A DNA stretch of 64,000 nt from positions 248,001 through 312,000 of the forward strand of contig CAWIPM010000002.1 in NCBI GenBank assembly GCA_963838035.1, in the 5' to 3' direction. Positions 20,320 to 29,386 of this stretch are shown piece by piece. The first letter of the stretch is position 1. Every line of letters starts with the position of its first letter. The position numbers and the translations under genes are program-made. The DNA is from CAVVNN01 sp963838035 (GTDB taxonomy: Bacteria > Actinomycetota > Thermoleophilia > Solirubrobacterales > 70-9). The notes beneath the pieces were generated by a model. That model ran no database searches. It was not told the origin of the DNA and saw only the letters and a list, made by a program, of their open reading frames with translations.

Positions 20320-21707
20320 GAGCGCTCTTCGTCGACCCTCGCCTCGACGGCCGCCAGCGTCTCGCGGGCAGCATCGATCTGCCTCCCCAGCGCCTCGGAG
20401 CCGGTCCCGCCCTCGATCCGCTTCGACTCCAGCCAGCTGCTCGTCTTCAGCACCTCGTAGTAGGACTCGTCGAGGTGCTCGGAGTGCTTGGCCAGCTCCT
20501 CGGGAGTCAGGTCTGAGAGCGCCCGGTCCTGCTCCACCACCTCGCGGACGAGGCCGCCGACGATCCCGTGGGCCTCGCGGAAGGGCACTCCCTTGCCTAC
20601 CAGCAGATCGGCGATCTCGGTCGCGGCGAGCATCTCGTCGCCAGAGGCCGCCTCCATTCGCTCCCTGTCGAAGGCGATCCCCGCGAGCATCCCCTCGGTC
20701 ACGTCGAGGCAGATCTCAACCGTATCGATCGCGTCGAACAGCGGCTCCTTGTCCTCCTGCATGTCCTTGCCGTAGGTGAGCGGCAGCGCGTGCATCATGC
20801 CGACCACCGAGGCGTAGCTCGCGGCGATGCGCGGGCTCTTCGCTCGTAATAGCTCCGCCGAGTCGGGGTTGACCTTCTGGGGCATGATGCTTGAGCCCGA
20901 GGAGAACGACTCGTCCAACTCGCAGAAGCCGAACTCGCTGCTGGACCAGATCACGATCTCGGAGCCGAGCCGCGAGAGGTGCATCGCGCAGGCCGAGGCG
21001 GCGGCGAGGTAGTCGAGGACGAAGTCGCGGTTGGAGGCTCCGTCGATCGAATTCGGGCTGACGTGAGAAAAACCGAGGTCGCCGGCCACCGCGTTGCGGT
21101 CGATATTCCAGTTGACGCCGGCCAGCGCGCCCGAGCCGAGCGGCATCACGCCGGCGCTGTCGAGGGCGAACTGGAAACGCAGGACATCGCGGGCGAGCAT
21201 CCAGAAGTAGGCGAGCAGATGGTGCCCGAGATAGACCGGCTGCGCACGCTGCAGATGGGTGTAGCCGGGCATCGGCCAGTCACGATGGGCCTCGGCGAGG
21301 CTGAGGAGCCGCCGCATCGCCGCGCCGGCCAGCTCGATCGCGCGCAGCGAGTGAGCCTGGACGACCATCGCCACGTCGGTCGCGACCTGGTCGTTGCGCG
21401 AGCGACCGGTGTGCAGCTTGCCCGCTAGCGGCCCGACCTCCTCGCCGAGCAGCCGCTCGATCGCCATGTGGATGTCCTCATCGGCGTCCTCGAACCGGAA
21501 CCCGTGCTCGCCCATGTGCGCACGGACCCGCTCGAGGCCGGCGTCGATTGCCGCCAGCTCCTCGGCGTCGAGGACGCCGATCTCGCGTAGCCCGCGGGCA
21601 TGGGCCTGCGACTGGTCGATGTCGTAGGGCGCCAGTCGCCAGTCGAACTCGATCGAGCGATTGAGCTGCCAGAAGCGCGGGTCGGGGTCTTTGCGAAAGC
21701 GCGACAT
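20316..21707 (-). CDS. argH: Argininosuccinate lyase
   Basis: A 463-residue enzyme of the fumarase/aspartase superfamily that splits argininosuccinate to arginine and fumarate. The signature GSSIMPQKVNPDSAELLR with the catalytic Ser is intact, as are the N-terminal block LHTGRSRNDQVATD and PGYTHLQRAQPV. The ATG at 21705-21707 overlaps the aminotransferase stop (TGATG). No other arg gene is nearby. Confidence 0.96.
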   Translation of the reverse strand: MSRFRKDPDPRFWQLNRSIEFDWRLAPYDIDQSQAHARGLREIGVLDAEELAAIDAGLERVRAHMGEHGFRFEDADEDIHMAIERLLGEEVGPLAGKLHTGRSRNDQVATDVAMVVQAHSLRAIELAGAAMRRLLSLAEAHRDWPMPGYTHLQRAQPVYLGHHLLAYFWMLARDVLRFQFALDSAGVMPLGSGALAGVNWNIDRNAVAGDLGFSHVSPNSIDGASNRDFVLDYLAAASACAMHLSRLGSEIVIWSSSEFGFCELDESFSSGSSIMPQKVNPDSAELLRAKSPRIAASYASVVGMMHALPLTYGKDMQEDKEPLFDAIDTVEICLDVTEGMLAGIAFDRERMEAASGDEMLAATEIADLLVGKGVPFREAHGIVGGLVREVVEQDRALSDLTPEELAKHSEHLDESYYEVLKTSSWLESKRIEGGTGSEALGRQIDAARETLAAVEARVDEERS

Positions 21708-22834
21708 CAGCGAAGGGATTCGGCGAGAGCCTCGCATACACGCGAGATCTGGGACTCGCTCATCGACGGGAAGAAGGGCAGAGCCAGCGTATGCGCCGAG
21801 GCGGCTTCGGCAACCGGGAACTCACCCTCGCGGTAGCCGAGCTCGCGCAGGTGTGGGAAGAGGTGGATGCAGGGGAGGTAGGCCTTGCTCGGGACGCCGC
21901 GTTCAGCGAGCCGAGTGACGGTCGTGTCGCGGTCGGCGCCGTCGGGCAGGCGAGCCACATAGACGAACCAGCTGCGCCGCGCCGCCCCGTGCCCGGGACT
22001 CGGCGTCCGCAGGCCGTCGATGCCGGCAAGGCCCTCCGCGTAGAGCGCCGCCACCCGGGCGCGATCCGCGAGCATCGCGTCGAGCTTCTCCAACTGGGCG
22101 ACACCGAGCGCGGCCGCGAGGTCGGAGAGTCGGTAGTTGAAGCCGAGACCACCGTGGTCGAGCCACCCCATATCGGCGGCGCGGCCCTGGTTGCGGGCCG
22201 ATCGCAGCCGGACGGCCTCCTCGGGCCCCCTGGGAACGATCATCCCCCCCTCTCCCGTGGTCAGCTGCTTGTTCGCGTAGAACGCGAAGGTCGCGAGGTT
22301 ACCCCGGGCACCGACCGGCATTCCCTCGGCATCGACCGCGCCGAGCGCCTCACAGGCGTCCTCCAGCAGGCCGAGCCGGTGCCGCGAAGCGAGCCCCTCC
22401 AGCTCCGGTATCGCCGCCGGGTAGCCGAAGATGTGGACGGGCAGGACGCCCACCGTCCGTCCGCCCACCGCGGCCTCGGCGGCTGCCGGGTCGAGGTTCA
22501 GGCTATCGGGGTCGACGTCGCAGAAGACCGGCCGCGCACCCTCGTAGAGAAGGCAATTGGCCGAGGCGACGAAGCTGAACGGGGTGGTCAGGACCTCGTC
22601 GCCGGAGCCCCATCCAAGCTCCCGGACCCCGAGGTGAAGCGCCGTCGTCCCGCTCGAGACGGCGACGGCGTCGGGGACCCCGAGCCAATCGGCGAAGGCG
22701 CGCTCGAAGCGCTCCCCCATCGGGCCCAGCGAGAGCCGCCGCGAGCGCAGCACCTCGAGCACCAGCTCCTCCTCGCGCGCCCCGATCTCGGGGTTGGCGA
22801 GCGGGATCTGTTCGTTGTCCTGCGGCTCGGTCAT
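21707..22834 (-). CDS. DegT/DnrJ/EryC1-family PLP aminotransferase
   Basis: A 375-residue PLP enzyme resembling sugar aminotransferases. The Schiff-base lysine is in FAFYANKQLTTGEGGMI, and other family blocks are SSGTTALHLGVRELGWGSGDEVLTTPFSF (two parts), VHIFGYPA, LLEDACEALGA and GFNYRLSDLAAALGVAQL. The ATG at 22832-22834 overlaps the cimA stop (ATGA). The family usually makes amino sugars, so its place between cimA and argH is unexplained. An amino-acid substrate cannot be excluded. Confidence 0.88.
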   Translation of the reverse strand: MTEPQDNEQIPLANPEIGAREEELVLEVLRSRRLSLGPMGERFERAFADWLGVPDAVAVSSGTTALHLGVRELGWGSGDEVLTTPFSFVASANCLLYEGARPVFCDVDPDSLNLDPAAAEAAVGGRTVGVLPVHIFGYPAAIPELEGLASRHRLGLLEDACEALGAVDAEGMPVGARGNLATFAFYANKQLTTGEGGMIVPRGPEEAVRLRSARNQGRAADMGWLDHGGLGFNYRLSDLAAALGVAQLEKLDAMLADRARVAALYAEGLAGIDGLRTPSPGHGAARRSWFVYVARLPDGADRDTTVTRLAERGVPSKAYLPCIHLFPHLRELGYREGEFPVAEAASAHTLALPFFPSMSESQISRVCEALAESLR

Positions 22835-24396
22835 CGTGGTTGGAAGGCGTACTCCAGCGAATCGACCAGCGCCTCCCAGGAGGCCTCGATGATGTTCTCC
22901 GAGACTCCAATCGTCCCCCACTCGCGCTCGCCGTCGGAGGAGTCGAGCAGAACCCGCGTGACCGCCTGGGTGCCATGTGTCTCGTCGAGGATCCGCACCT
23001 TGTAGTTGGTCAACTCAATGTCGGCGAGGTGCGGATGGTGGTCGACGATCGCGGAGCGCAGCGCCCGGTCGAGCGCGTTGACAGGGCCATTGCCCTCGGC
23101 GACCTTCACGTAGCGCTGTCCGTCGACCACCACCTTGATGGTCGCCTCGGTCTGCACCCGCCCGCCCTCCTGCTTCTCGGTGGTGACACGAAAGCTCTCC
23201 AGCTCGAACAACGGCCGGTATGCCCCCGCCTCACGGCGCAGAAGCAGCTCGAAGGACGCGGGCGCCGCCTCGTAGTGGTAGCCACGGTGCTCGCGCTCCT
23301 TCAGCCTCTCGACGGCACGCTCCGCCGCTGCCTCGTCGATCTCCAGCCCCGCCTGCTCGGCCTGGCTGCGAATCGTTGCCTTGCCCGAGAGCTCGGAGGG
23401 AAGGATCGCGCGCTCGTTGCCGACCGCCGCCGGATCGAGGTGCTCGAAGGTCCGCGCGTCGGCGGCGACGCCGGCGACGTGCATCCCGCCCTTGTGCGCG
23501 AAGGCGTTGCGCCCCACGTAGGGCTGGTCGGGATCGGGGGTGACGTTGCAGAGCTCGTCGATTAGGTGGGCCGTCTCGGCCAGGCTCGCCAACTTGTCGG
23601 GGTCGACCACATCGAAGCCCATCTTCAGTTGCAGCGCCGGGAGGATCGAGACCAGGTTGGCATTGCCGCAGCGCTCACCGTAGCCGTTGACCGTGCCCTG
23701 GACGAGCCGGGCGCCTTCGCGCACCGCCGCCAGCGAGTTGGCGACACCGCACTCGGCGTCGTTGTGGACATGGATGCCGACACCAGCCTCCTCCCCGGAG
23801 AACGCCCTGACGACCGCCCCGGTGGCGTCGGCCACCTGGTCGGGGAGGCTGGAGCCGTTGGTGTCGCAGAGGCTGACGTTCTCGGCACCCGAGTCGACCG
23901 CGGCGCGCGCGCATTCCAGGGCATAGCCCGGGTCCTCCCGGAAGCCGTCGAAGAAGTGCTCGGCGTCGTAGACGACGCGCTTGCCCTCGGCGCGGCAGAA
24001 GGCGACCGAGTCGGCGATCATCGCCAGGTTCTCCTCGCGCGAAACCCTGGTCACCTTCTCCAGGTGCAGCCCCCAGGTCTTGCCGACCAGCGTCACCACC
24101 GGCGCGAAGCACTCGACCAGGACGCGCAGCGCGGGGTCGTCCTCGGCGGTGGCTACGTCGCGGCGGCGCGTCATCCCGAAGGCGCAGATCGTCGCCTGCT
24201 CCAACTTCAGCTCGGAGAGCATCCCGAACAGCTCGATCTCCTTCGGGTTGGAGCTGGGGAAGCCGGCCTCGATCAGCCTCACCCCGAGAGCGTCGAGGGC
24301 GCCGACAACGCGCGCCTTCTCCGCCGCCGAGAGCGACATACCCTCGCCCTGCATGCCGTCGCGCAAGGTGGTGTCATAGAGGGTTACCTGTTCCAT
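22831..24396 (-). CDS. cimA: Citramalate synthase
   Basis: A 521-residue DRE-TIM metallolyase. YDTTLRDGMQGEG gives the Asp/Arg metal and catalytic residues, HVHNDAECGVANSL the second metal motif, and a LeuA-type regulatory domain occupies about the last 130 residues. It resembles the citramalate synthase subfamily and not LeuA (leuA is separately present at 32.5 kb). It condenses pyruvate with acetyl-CoA on the threonine-independent route to 2-oxobutyrate and isoleucine. A structured leader with a coupled 15-residue ORF separates it from ilvE. Confidence 0.9.
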   Translation of the reverse strand: MEQVTLYDTTLRDGMQGEGMSLSAAEKARVVGALDALGVRLIEAGFPSSNPKEIELFGMLSELKLEQATICAFGMTRRRDVATAEDDPALRVLVECFAPVVTLVGKTWGLHLEKVTRVSREENLAMIADSVAFCRAEGKRVVYDAEHFFDGFREDPGYALECARAAVDSGAENVSLCDTNGSSLPDQVADATGAVVRAFSGEEAGVGIHVHNDAECGVANSLAAVREGARLVQGTVNGYGERCGNANLVSILPALQLKMGFDVVDPDKLASLAETAHLIDELCNVTPDPDQPYVGRNAFAHKGGMHVAGVAADARTFEHLDPAAVGNERAILPSELSGKATIRSQAEQAGLEIDEAAAERAVERLKEREHRGYHYEAAPASFELLLRREAGAYRPLFELESFRVTTEKQEGGRVQTEATIKVVVDGQRYVKVAEGNGPVNALDRALRSAIVDHHPHLADIELTNYKVRILDETHGTQAVTRVLLDSSDGEREWGTIGVSENIIEASWEALVDSLEYAFQPR

Positions 24397-24515
24397 CTGA
24401 TGCCTTTCGTTCGAGGGATCGGGGAGAGGGCCTGCAGGCCCGCCTGCGCGGCGTCGCCGCGCCAGCCGCTAGGCGGCTGCGGTAATTCGCCCGATTGCCT
24501 CAAAACGACGTTGCA
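24397..24515 (-). promoter_or_regulatory. Structured intercistronic leader before cimA
   Basis: Between ilvE and cimA the RNA can form CUGAUGC (24519-24513) paired with GCAUCAG (24403-24397) directly before the cimA ATG, extended by UCGUU/AACGA. Three GC hairpins lie inside: CAGCCGC-CTA-GCGGCTG, GCGCGGC-GAC-GCCGCGC and GCAGGC-GG-GCCTGC. The weak SD (AAAGG) sits inside the closing structure. No T run follows, so control of translation, not termination, is the likelier role. Confidence 0.5.
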
Positions 24516-24516
24516 T
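24469..24516 (-). CDS. Short coupled ORF upstream of cimA (possible leader peptide)
   Basis: The 15-residue frame MQRRFEAIGRITAAA starts with an ATG overlapping the ilvE stop (TGATG) and ends in TAG inside the first hairpin. It has two Ile codons and cimA leads to isoleucine, but two is few for a classical attenuator. The arrangement resembles the leuA leader: start codon in a long-range stem, TAG stop, GC hairpin, and a TCGAACGAA sequence before the enzyme gene. Confidence 0.4.
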   Translation of the reverse strand: MQRRFEAIGRITAAA

Positions 24517-25466
24517 CAGGAACCGACCTTACTCGGTCGGTCAACGCCGGCCGGCACCTCGACGAACTCGAGCCACTCCAGGTACTCCTCGGCGCGACCG
24601 CACAGTGCGTCCTCGAACTTGGCTTGAATTACCCTGGTCGTCTCCCCCGGCTCGCCCAGCTCGTGGTCGTCGACCGAGCGCACCGGCACCAGCTCGGCGG
24701 CGGTGCCGGTGAGGAATACCTCGTCGGCGAGATACAGCTCGGCCCGCGCGATGTCTCGCTCCTCGACTCTGTAGCCAAGGTCCGTGGCGATCTGGATCAC
24801 GGACGCCCTGGTAATCCCATCGAGGATCGCGGAGGTGTGCCCCGGGGTGCAGAGGACACCGTTGCGGACGACGAAGACGTTCTCCCCGGAGCCCTCCGAG
24901 ACGCAGCCGTGCTGGTCCAGCAGGATCGCCTCGTCGTAGCCGGCGTTCGCCGACTCGGTCTTGGCAAGAATCGAGTTGAGGTATTGGCCGGAGGCCTTCG
25001 CGTGGGGTATCAAGCTGTCACCCGAGATCGTCCGCCATGAGGAGACCTTGGTGCGGATGCCGTGCTTCTTCCCCTCCTCGCCGAGGTAGGCGCCCCAGGG
25101 CCAGGTGGCGATGATCACCTCGATCGGCGCGCTCTGCGCGAACAGCCCCATCTCGCCGTACCCCCGAAAGGCCAGAGGGCGGATGTAACAGGAGCGCAGC
25201 CCGTTACGGCGGATCAGCTCATGGGTCGCGTCGCGCAGCTCCTCTGCCGAATAGGGAAGGTCGAAGTAATAGAGCTCGGCAGACTTCTCGAGCCGCTCGA
25301 GGTGCTCCGGGTGGCGAAAGATCGCCGGCCCGCGCTCGGTCTCGTAGCAGCGGATCCCCTCGAACACGCCGGTCCCGTAGTGCAGCCCGTGGCTCAGGAC
25401 ATGCACCTTGGCGTCCCCCCAGGCGACGAACTCCCCGTTTTGCCAGATCAGCTCGGCGGAATCCAT
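24516..25466 (-). CDS. ilvE: Branched-chain amino acid aminotransferase
   Basis: A 316-residue fold-type IV PLP enzyme that does the last step of leucine, isoleucine and valine synthesis. Blocks include LHYGTGVFEGIRCYET, SCYIRPLAFRG, the PLP lysine in YLNSILAKTESANAGYDEAILLD, and VSEGSGENVFVVRNG. The ATG at 25464-25466 is 16 bases after the leuB stop, so leuB-ilvE are in one transcript. A weaker CATACT box precedes the start. Confidence 0.95.
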   Translation of the reverse strand: MDSAELIWQNGEFVAWGDAKVHVLSHGLHYGTGVFEGIRCYETERGPAIFRHPEHLERLEKSAELYYFDLPYSAEELRDATHELIRRNGLRSCYIRPLAFRGYGEMGLFAQSAPIEVIIATWPWGAYLGEEGKKHGIRTKVSSWRTISGDSLIPHAKASGQYLNSILAKTESANAGYDEAILLDQHGCVSEGSGENVFVVRNGVLCTPGHTSAILDGITRASVIQIATDLGYRVEERDIARAELYLADEVFLTGTAAELVPVRSVDDHELGEPGETTRVIQAKFEDALCGRAEEYLEWLEFVEVPAGVDRPSKVGS

Positions 25467-25482
25467 GGGGCAGAAGTATGAC

Positions 25483-26592
25483 CTACAGCGAGAGCTCAGC
25501 CAAGACAGCCGTTGTCATCTCCGCGGTGCCGACCTCGACCTCCGGCGGAACCTCGGCCAGCGGGGGCCGCGCGAGTGTCCCACTGGCCAGATCCGGAGTG
25601 CGAAGGCCGCGCTCGAGGACGGTGTCGACCGCGGACTCGATCCGGGCGGCATCGTCGGGGCGGCCGAGGCCGTGACGCAGCATCATCGCGACGGAGAGGA
25701 AGGTGGCGAGCGGGTTGGCGACTCCTCTGCCGGCGATATCGGGTGCGGAGCCGTGGACCGGCTCGAAGAGGCCGGGGTCGCCGTCGGCGCCGAGGCTTGC
25801 CGAGGGGAGCATTCCCAGCGATCCGGTCAGCATCGCGGCCTCATCGCTGAGGATGTCGCCGAAGAGGTTCTCGGTGAGGATCACGTCGAAGTCGGCCGGG
25901 CGCGAGACCAGCTGCATCGCGGCGTTGTCGACCAGCAGGTGTTCGAGCTCGACGTCGGGGTACTCGGCGGCGATGCCGCCGACTACCTCGCGCCACAGGC
26001 GTGAGGTCTCCAGCACGTTGGCCTTGTCGACCGAGGTGACGTGAGGCCTGCGGCGCGATCCCTCTGCGCGGCGGCGGGCCGCCTCGAAACCGGCGCGGGC
26101 GATCCGCTCGATCTCGGCAACCGAGTACTCGCAGGTGTCGTGCGCGACATCTTCGTCGCGACCGCTGTCGCCGAAGTAGATGCCCCCGGTAAGCTCGCGA
26201 ACGACGAGCAGGTCGGTGCCGGCGATCCGCTCCTCGCGCAACGGGCTGGAGGCGACCAGCGCGGGGCTGGGCCGCACCGGCCGCAGGTTTGCATAGAGGC
26301 CCATCCCCTTGCGCAGGCCGAGCAGGCCCTGCTCGGGGCGCGGCGCGCCAGGGTCGGTGGCGTCCCATTTCGGCCCGCCGACCGCTCCCAGAAGGACCGC
26401 GTCGGAGGCGAGGCAGGCCTCGAGGACCTCGTCGGCGAGGGCAGTGCCGTGGGCGTCGATGGAGGCGCCCCCCAGGAGTCGCTCGTCGTAGGTGAATTCG
26501 CCGAGAATGTCGAGCAGTTGCCGCGCCGCAGCGACGATCTCCGGTCCGATCCCGTCCCCAGGCAGGACGACTATGCGTGGTGCGCTCGACAT
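25483..26592 (-). CDS. leuB: 3-isopropylmalate dehydrogenase
   Basis: A 369-residue NAD-dependent beta-decarboxylating dehydrogenase of leucine synthesis. Visible motifs are VLPGDGIGPEIV, LRKGMGLYANLRPVR, RELTGGIYFG, SVDKANVLETSRLWREVV, LTENLFGDILSDEAAMLTGSLG and EPVHGSAPDIAG. It leads the operon leuB-ilvE-cimA-aminotransferase-argH-mpg; a TAGAGT box (26600-26605) lies seven bases before the ATG. Confidence 0.96.
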   Translation of the reverse strand: MSSAPRIVVLPGDGIGPEIVAAARQLLDILGEFTYDERLLGGASIDAHGTALADEVLEACLASDAVLLGAVGGPKWDATDPGAPRPEQGLLGLRKGMGLYANLRPVRPSPALVASSPLREERIAGTDLLVVRELTGGIYFGDSGRDEDVAHDTCEYSVAEIERIARAGFEAARRRAEGSRRRPHVTSVDKANVLETSRLWREVVGGIAAEYPDVELEHLLVDNAAMQLVSRPADFDVILTENLFGDILSDEAAMLTGSLGMLPSASLGADGDPGLFEPVHGSAPDIAGRGVANPLATFLSVAMMLRHGLGRPDDAARIESAVDTVLERGLRTPDLASGTLARPPLAEVPPEVEVGTAEMTTAVLAELSL

Positions 26593-26638
26593 CGTCGGGA
26601 CTCTATGGATAGCTACGGGTAGACGGAGCGCAGATCAA

Positions 26639-27427
26639 TCAGGTGGTTGCGAGTGCTTCGATGTTGAGGCGAACGTAATCGAGCACGAGCGGCTGCGGCG
26701 ATTCGTCGAGGACCGCCTGGGCGAACGAGTGTCGCTCCTCGGCGGGAAGCTGGGCCAGAAGCGGGCCGAGGGTGACGGTGGAGGTGAACTCGAGCGGCCG
26801 CTCGGGTTGCACGGGCTTCGGCTCCAGCCAGCAGCTCACCTCAGAGAACCCGGCATCTCTGAGCCTGCCTTCCGTGACCTCGGGCGCAGCGAAGTTCCAC
26901 ATCCCCGTCATCTGGCTCAGGTGCTTCGCGAATTCCGGACGCGCCGCCACGGCCGCGATCGTCTTCGCATGCTCGGCTACGTTGCCCTCGCCCCCACACT
27001 GGGCGATCAGGCGCCCTCCGGGCCGCAGCACCGCACGCAGCCGCCGGAAGAGCTGGTCATGGTCGAGGATCCAATGAAAGGTCGCGGTCGAGAAGATCAC
27101 GTCCACCTGCTCGCCGAGCTCCAGGGTGGAGAGGTCCGCGACCATGTACTCGACCTCGCCACCGAGACGATCGCGCGCCTTCGCGATCATCGCCTCGGAG
27201 GCATCGACCGCCAACAGCCGGCCGTCCGGGATGCGCTTCAGAAGCTCCGACGTCACCCGGCCCGAGCCGCACCCGGCGTCGAGCACGACCTCGTCGCCGG
27301 CGAGGTCGTGCCGCTCGAGAACCTCCATCCCCCAGGAGAACTGGGGGTCGGAGACGACGTCGTAGGAATCGGCGTCCCACTCGCGCGGACCGCTGTTCAT
27401 CGGCTGCAGGCCCCCCTCGGCGCTCAT
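26639..27427 (-). CDS. Trans-aconitate methyltransferase-like SAM methyltransferase
   Basis: A 262-residue class I methyltransferase with the SAM motif VVLDAGCGSGRVTSELL, acidic loop VDASEAMIAKAR, then VADLSTLELGEQVDVIFSTATFHWILDHDQLF, much like Tam. The ATG overlaps the leuD stop (ATGA), so it is made with LeuCD. Tam-type enzymes methylate trans-aconitate, and a yeast relative is known to methylate 3-isopropylmalate, an intermediate handled by LeuC, LeuD and LeuB. A role on an isopropylmalate or isopropylmaleate side product is inferred from context only. Confidence 0.8.
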   Translation of the reverse strand: MSAEGGLQPMNSGPREWDADSYDVVSDPQFSWGMEVLERHDLAGDEVVLDAGCGSGRVTSELLKRIPDGRLLAVDASEAMIAKARDRLGGEVEYMVADLSTLELGEQVDVIFSTATFHWILDHDQLFRRLRAVLRPGGRLIAQCGGEGNVAEHAKTIAAVAARPEFAKHLSQMTGMWNFAAPEVTEGRLRDAGFSEVSCWLEPKPVQPERPLEFTSTVTLGPLLAQLPAEERHSFAQAVLDESPQPLVLDYVRLNIEALATT

Positions 27428-27987
27428 AGCGCGGTCGTCACCGGACCCCGATCGGCGTCTCCGGAGGACTCGAAGGCATCGATCGCCGCCGAGTTCTCCA
27501 GGGTGATGCCGATGTCGTCAAGGCCGTTCAGCAGGCGGTGCTTGACATCGGGCTCGACCTCGAACCCGAAAACGCCGGCAGCGCAGGTGACGGTCTCATC
27601 GTCGACGTCGATCCGCGCCTCGCCCGCCTCGGCGACGGCGCGGCAGCGCTGCTCGTCGAGGATCACCGGCAGCAACCCGACCTTGGTGCAGTTCGAATAG
27701 AAGATGTCGGCGAAGGAGGGGGCGACGATCGCCTCGAAGCCGAAATCCTGCAGTGCCCAGGGGGCATGCTCGCGCGAGGAGCCACAGCCGAAGTTGCGCC
27801 CCGTGACCAGAATCGGGTTCGGCTCCAGCTCGATCTCGCCGTCGCGAACCCAGTCGTAGAAGAGGAACTCGCCAAAGCCAGTCCGCTCGACCCGCTTGAG
27901 GAACTGCTTGGGAATGATCTGGTCGGTGTCGACATCCGCGCGGTCCAGAACGGATACGGCACCCTCGATGACATCGATCGGCCTCAT
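27424..27987 (-). CDS. leuD: 3-isopropylmalate dehydratase small subunit
   Basis: A 187-residue aconitase swivel domain with DVDTDQIIPKQFLKR, LVTGRNFGCGSSREHAPWAL and IVAPSFADIFYSNC. It pairs with LeuC to isomerise 2- to 3-isopropylmalate. The ATG at 27985-27987 is two bases after the leuC stop; the longer open frame upstream is leuC in another frame. Confidence 0.96.
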   Translation of the reverse strand: MRPIDVIEGAVSVLDRADVDTDQIIPKQFLKRVERTGFGEFLFYDWVRDGEIELEPNPILVTGRNFGCGSSREHAPWALQDFGFEAIVAPSFADIFYSNCTKVGLLPVILDEQRCRAVAEAGEARIDVDDETVTCAAGVFGFEVEPDVKHRLLNGLDDIGITLENSAAIDAFESSGDADRGPVTTAL

Positions 27988-27989
27988 CT

Positions 27990-29375
27990 TCAGCTCCAGT
28001 CTCTGATGTCCACGAAATGCCCCTCGATGGCAGCGGCGGCGGCCATCCTCGGGCTGACCAAGTGGGTCCTGCCCCCCTTGCCCTGGCGGCCCTCGAAGTT
28101 GCGGTTGGAGGTCGAGGCGCAGCGCTCGCCCTCCGTCAGGGTGTCCGGGTTCATGCCCAGACACATCGAGCAACCCGCCTCCCGCCACTCGAAGCCGGCG
28201 GCGCGGAAGACCTCGTCGAGGCCCTCCGCCTCGGCGGTTGCCTTCACCGCCTGTGAGCCGGGGACAACCATCCCCCGCACCGAATCGGCCACCCTGCGCC
28301 CATCGACGACCGCCGCCGCCTCGCGCAGATCCTCGACCCGCGAGTTCGTGCAGGAGCCGATGAACACCCGCTCCGGCCTGACCTCGGTCATGGGGATGCC
28401 GGGCTCGAGCGCCATGTAGGCGAGCGCCCGCTCGGCCGACTCACGATCGGCAGCGGACTCCATCGCCGCGGGGTCGGGGACAGTGCCGGTGACCTCGACC
28501 ACCATCCCGGGGTTGGTCCCCCAGGTGACCATCGGAGCGATCCCGGAGGCGTCGATCTCGACCTCGGCGTCGAATCTCGCTTCCGGATCCGTGGGCAGCT
28601 CGCGCCAGCGCTCGGCCGTGGCGTCGAAGTCCTCGGGCGCCGCGGGACGGCCCCTCACCCAATCGATGGTGGTCTCGTCCGGCGCGATCATCCCGGCCCG
28701 ACCACCGCCCTCGATCGTCATGTTGCAGATCGTCATCCGGCCGGGCATCGAGAGCGACTCGATCGCGGGGCCGCAGTACTCGACCGCATGGCCGACCATG
28801 CCGCCGGTGCCAAGCCGCCCGATCGTCGCCAGGATCAGGTCCTTGGGGGTGACCCCCGCGCCGAGGGCGCCCGCGTAGGAGATCCGCATCGTCTTCGGCT
28901 TCTTCTGGACCAGGCACTGGGTCGCCAGCACGTGCTCGACCTCGGAGGTTCCGATCCCGAACGCGAGTGCCCCGAAGGCGCCATGGGTGGAGGTATGACT
29001 GTCGCCGCAGACGATCGTCGTCCCCGGTTGGGTGAGCCCCAGCTCGGGACCGATCACGTGGACGATTCCCTGGCGCTCGGAGCCCAGCGAGTAGATCGGG
29101 ATCCCGAACTCCTCGCAGTTTCGCTCCAGCGTCTCCACCTGGATCCGGGAGAGCTGATCGGCGATCAGCCGCGCGGACTTGGTCCCGTCGGTCGGGACGT
29201 TGTGGTCGGCCGTCGCGACCGTCTTGTCGGGCCTGCGCACTCGGCGCCCGGCCAACCGCAGGCCGTCGAAGGCCTGCGGCGAGGTCACCTCGTGGACCAG
29301 GTGCAGGTCGATGTAGATGAGGCCGTCGGAGACCTCGTGCGACTGCCAGATCTTGTCGAACATAGTTTGGGGCAT
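27990..29375 (-). CDS. leuC: 3-isopropylmalate dehydratase large subunit
   Basis: A 461-residue aconitase-family protein binding a 4Fe-4S cluster. Cluster cysteines are in GSCTNSRVEDL and GCSMCLGMNPD; VCGDSHTSTHGAFGALAFGIG is the substrate block. A strong RBS (AGGAGGAGG) precedes the ATG at 29373-29375. It follows the XRE-cupin gene by 11 bases on the same strand, suggesting that gene is a local regulator. Confidence 0.96.
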   Translation of the reverse strand: MPQTMFDKIWQSHEVSDGLIYIDLHLVHEVTSPQAFDGLRLAGRRVRRPDKTVATADHNVPTDGTKSARLIADQLSRIQVETLERNCEEFGIPIYSLGSERQGIVHVIGPELGLTQPGTTIVCGDSHTSTHGAFGALAFGIGTSEVEHVLATQCLVQKKPKTMRISYAGALGAGVTPKDLILATIGRLGTGGMVGHAVEYCGPAIESLSMPGRMTICNMTIEGGGRAGMIAPDETTIDWVRGRPAAPEDFDATAERWRELPTDPEARFDAEVEIDASGIAPMVTWGTNPGMVVEVTGTVPDPAAMESAADRESAERALAYMALEPGIPMTEVRPERVFIGSCTNSRVEDLREAAAVVDGRRVADSVRGMVVPGSQAVKATAEAEGLDEVFRAAGFEWREAGCSMCLGMNPDTLTEGERCASTSNRNFEGRQGKGGRTHLVSPRMAAAAAIEGHFVDIRDWS

Positions 29376-29386
29376 TCGGCCTCCTC

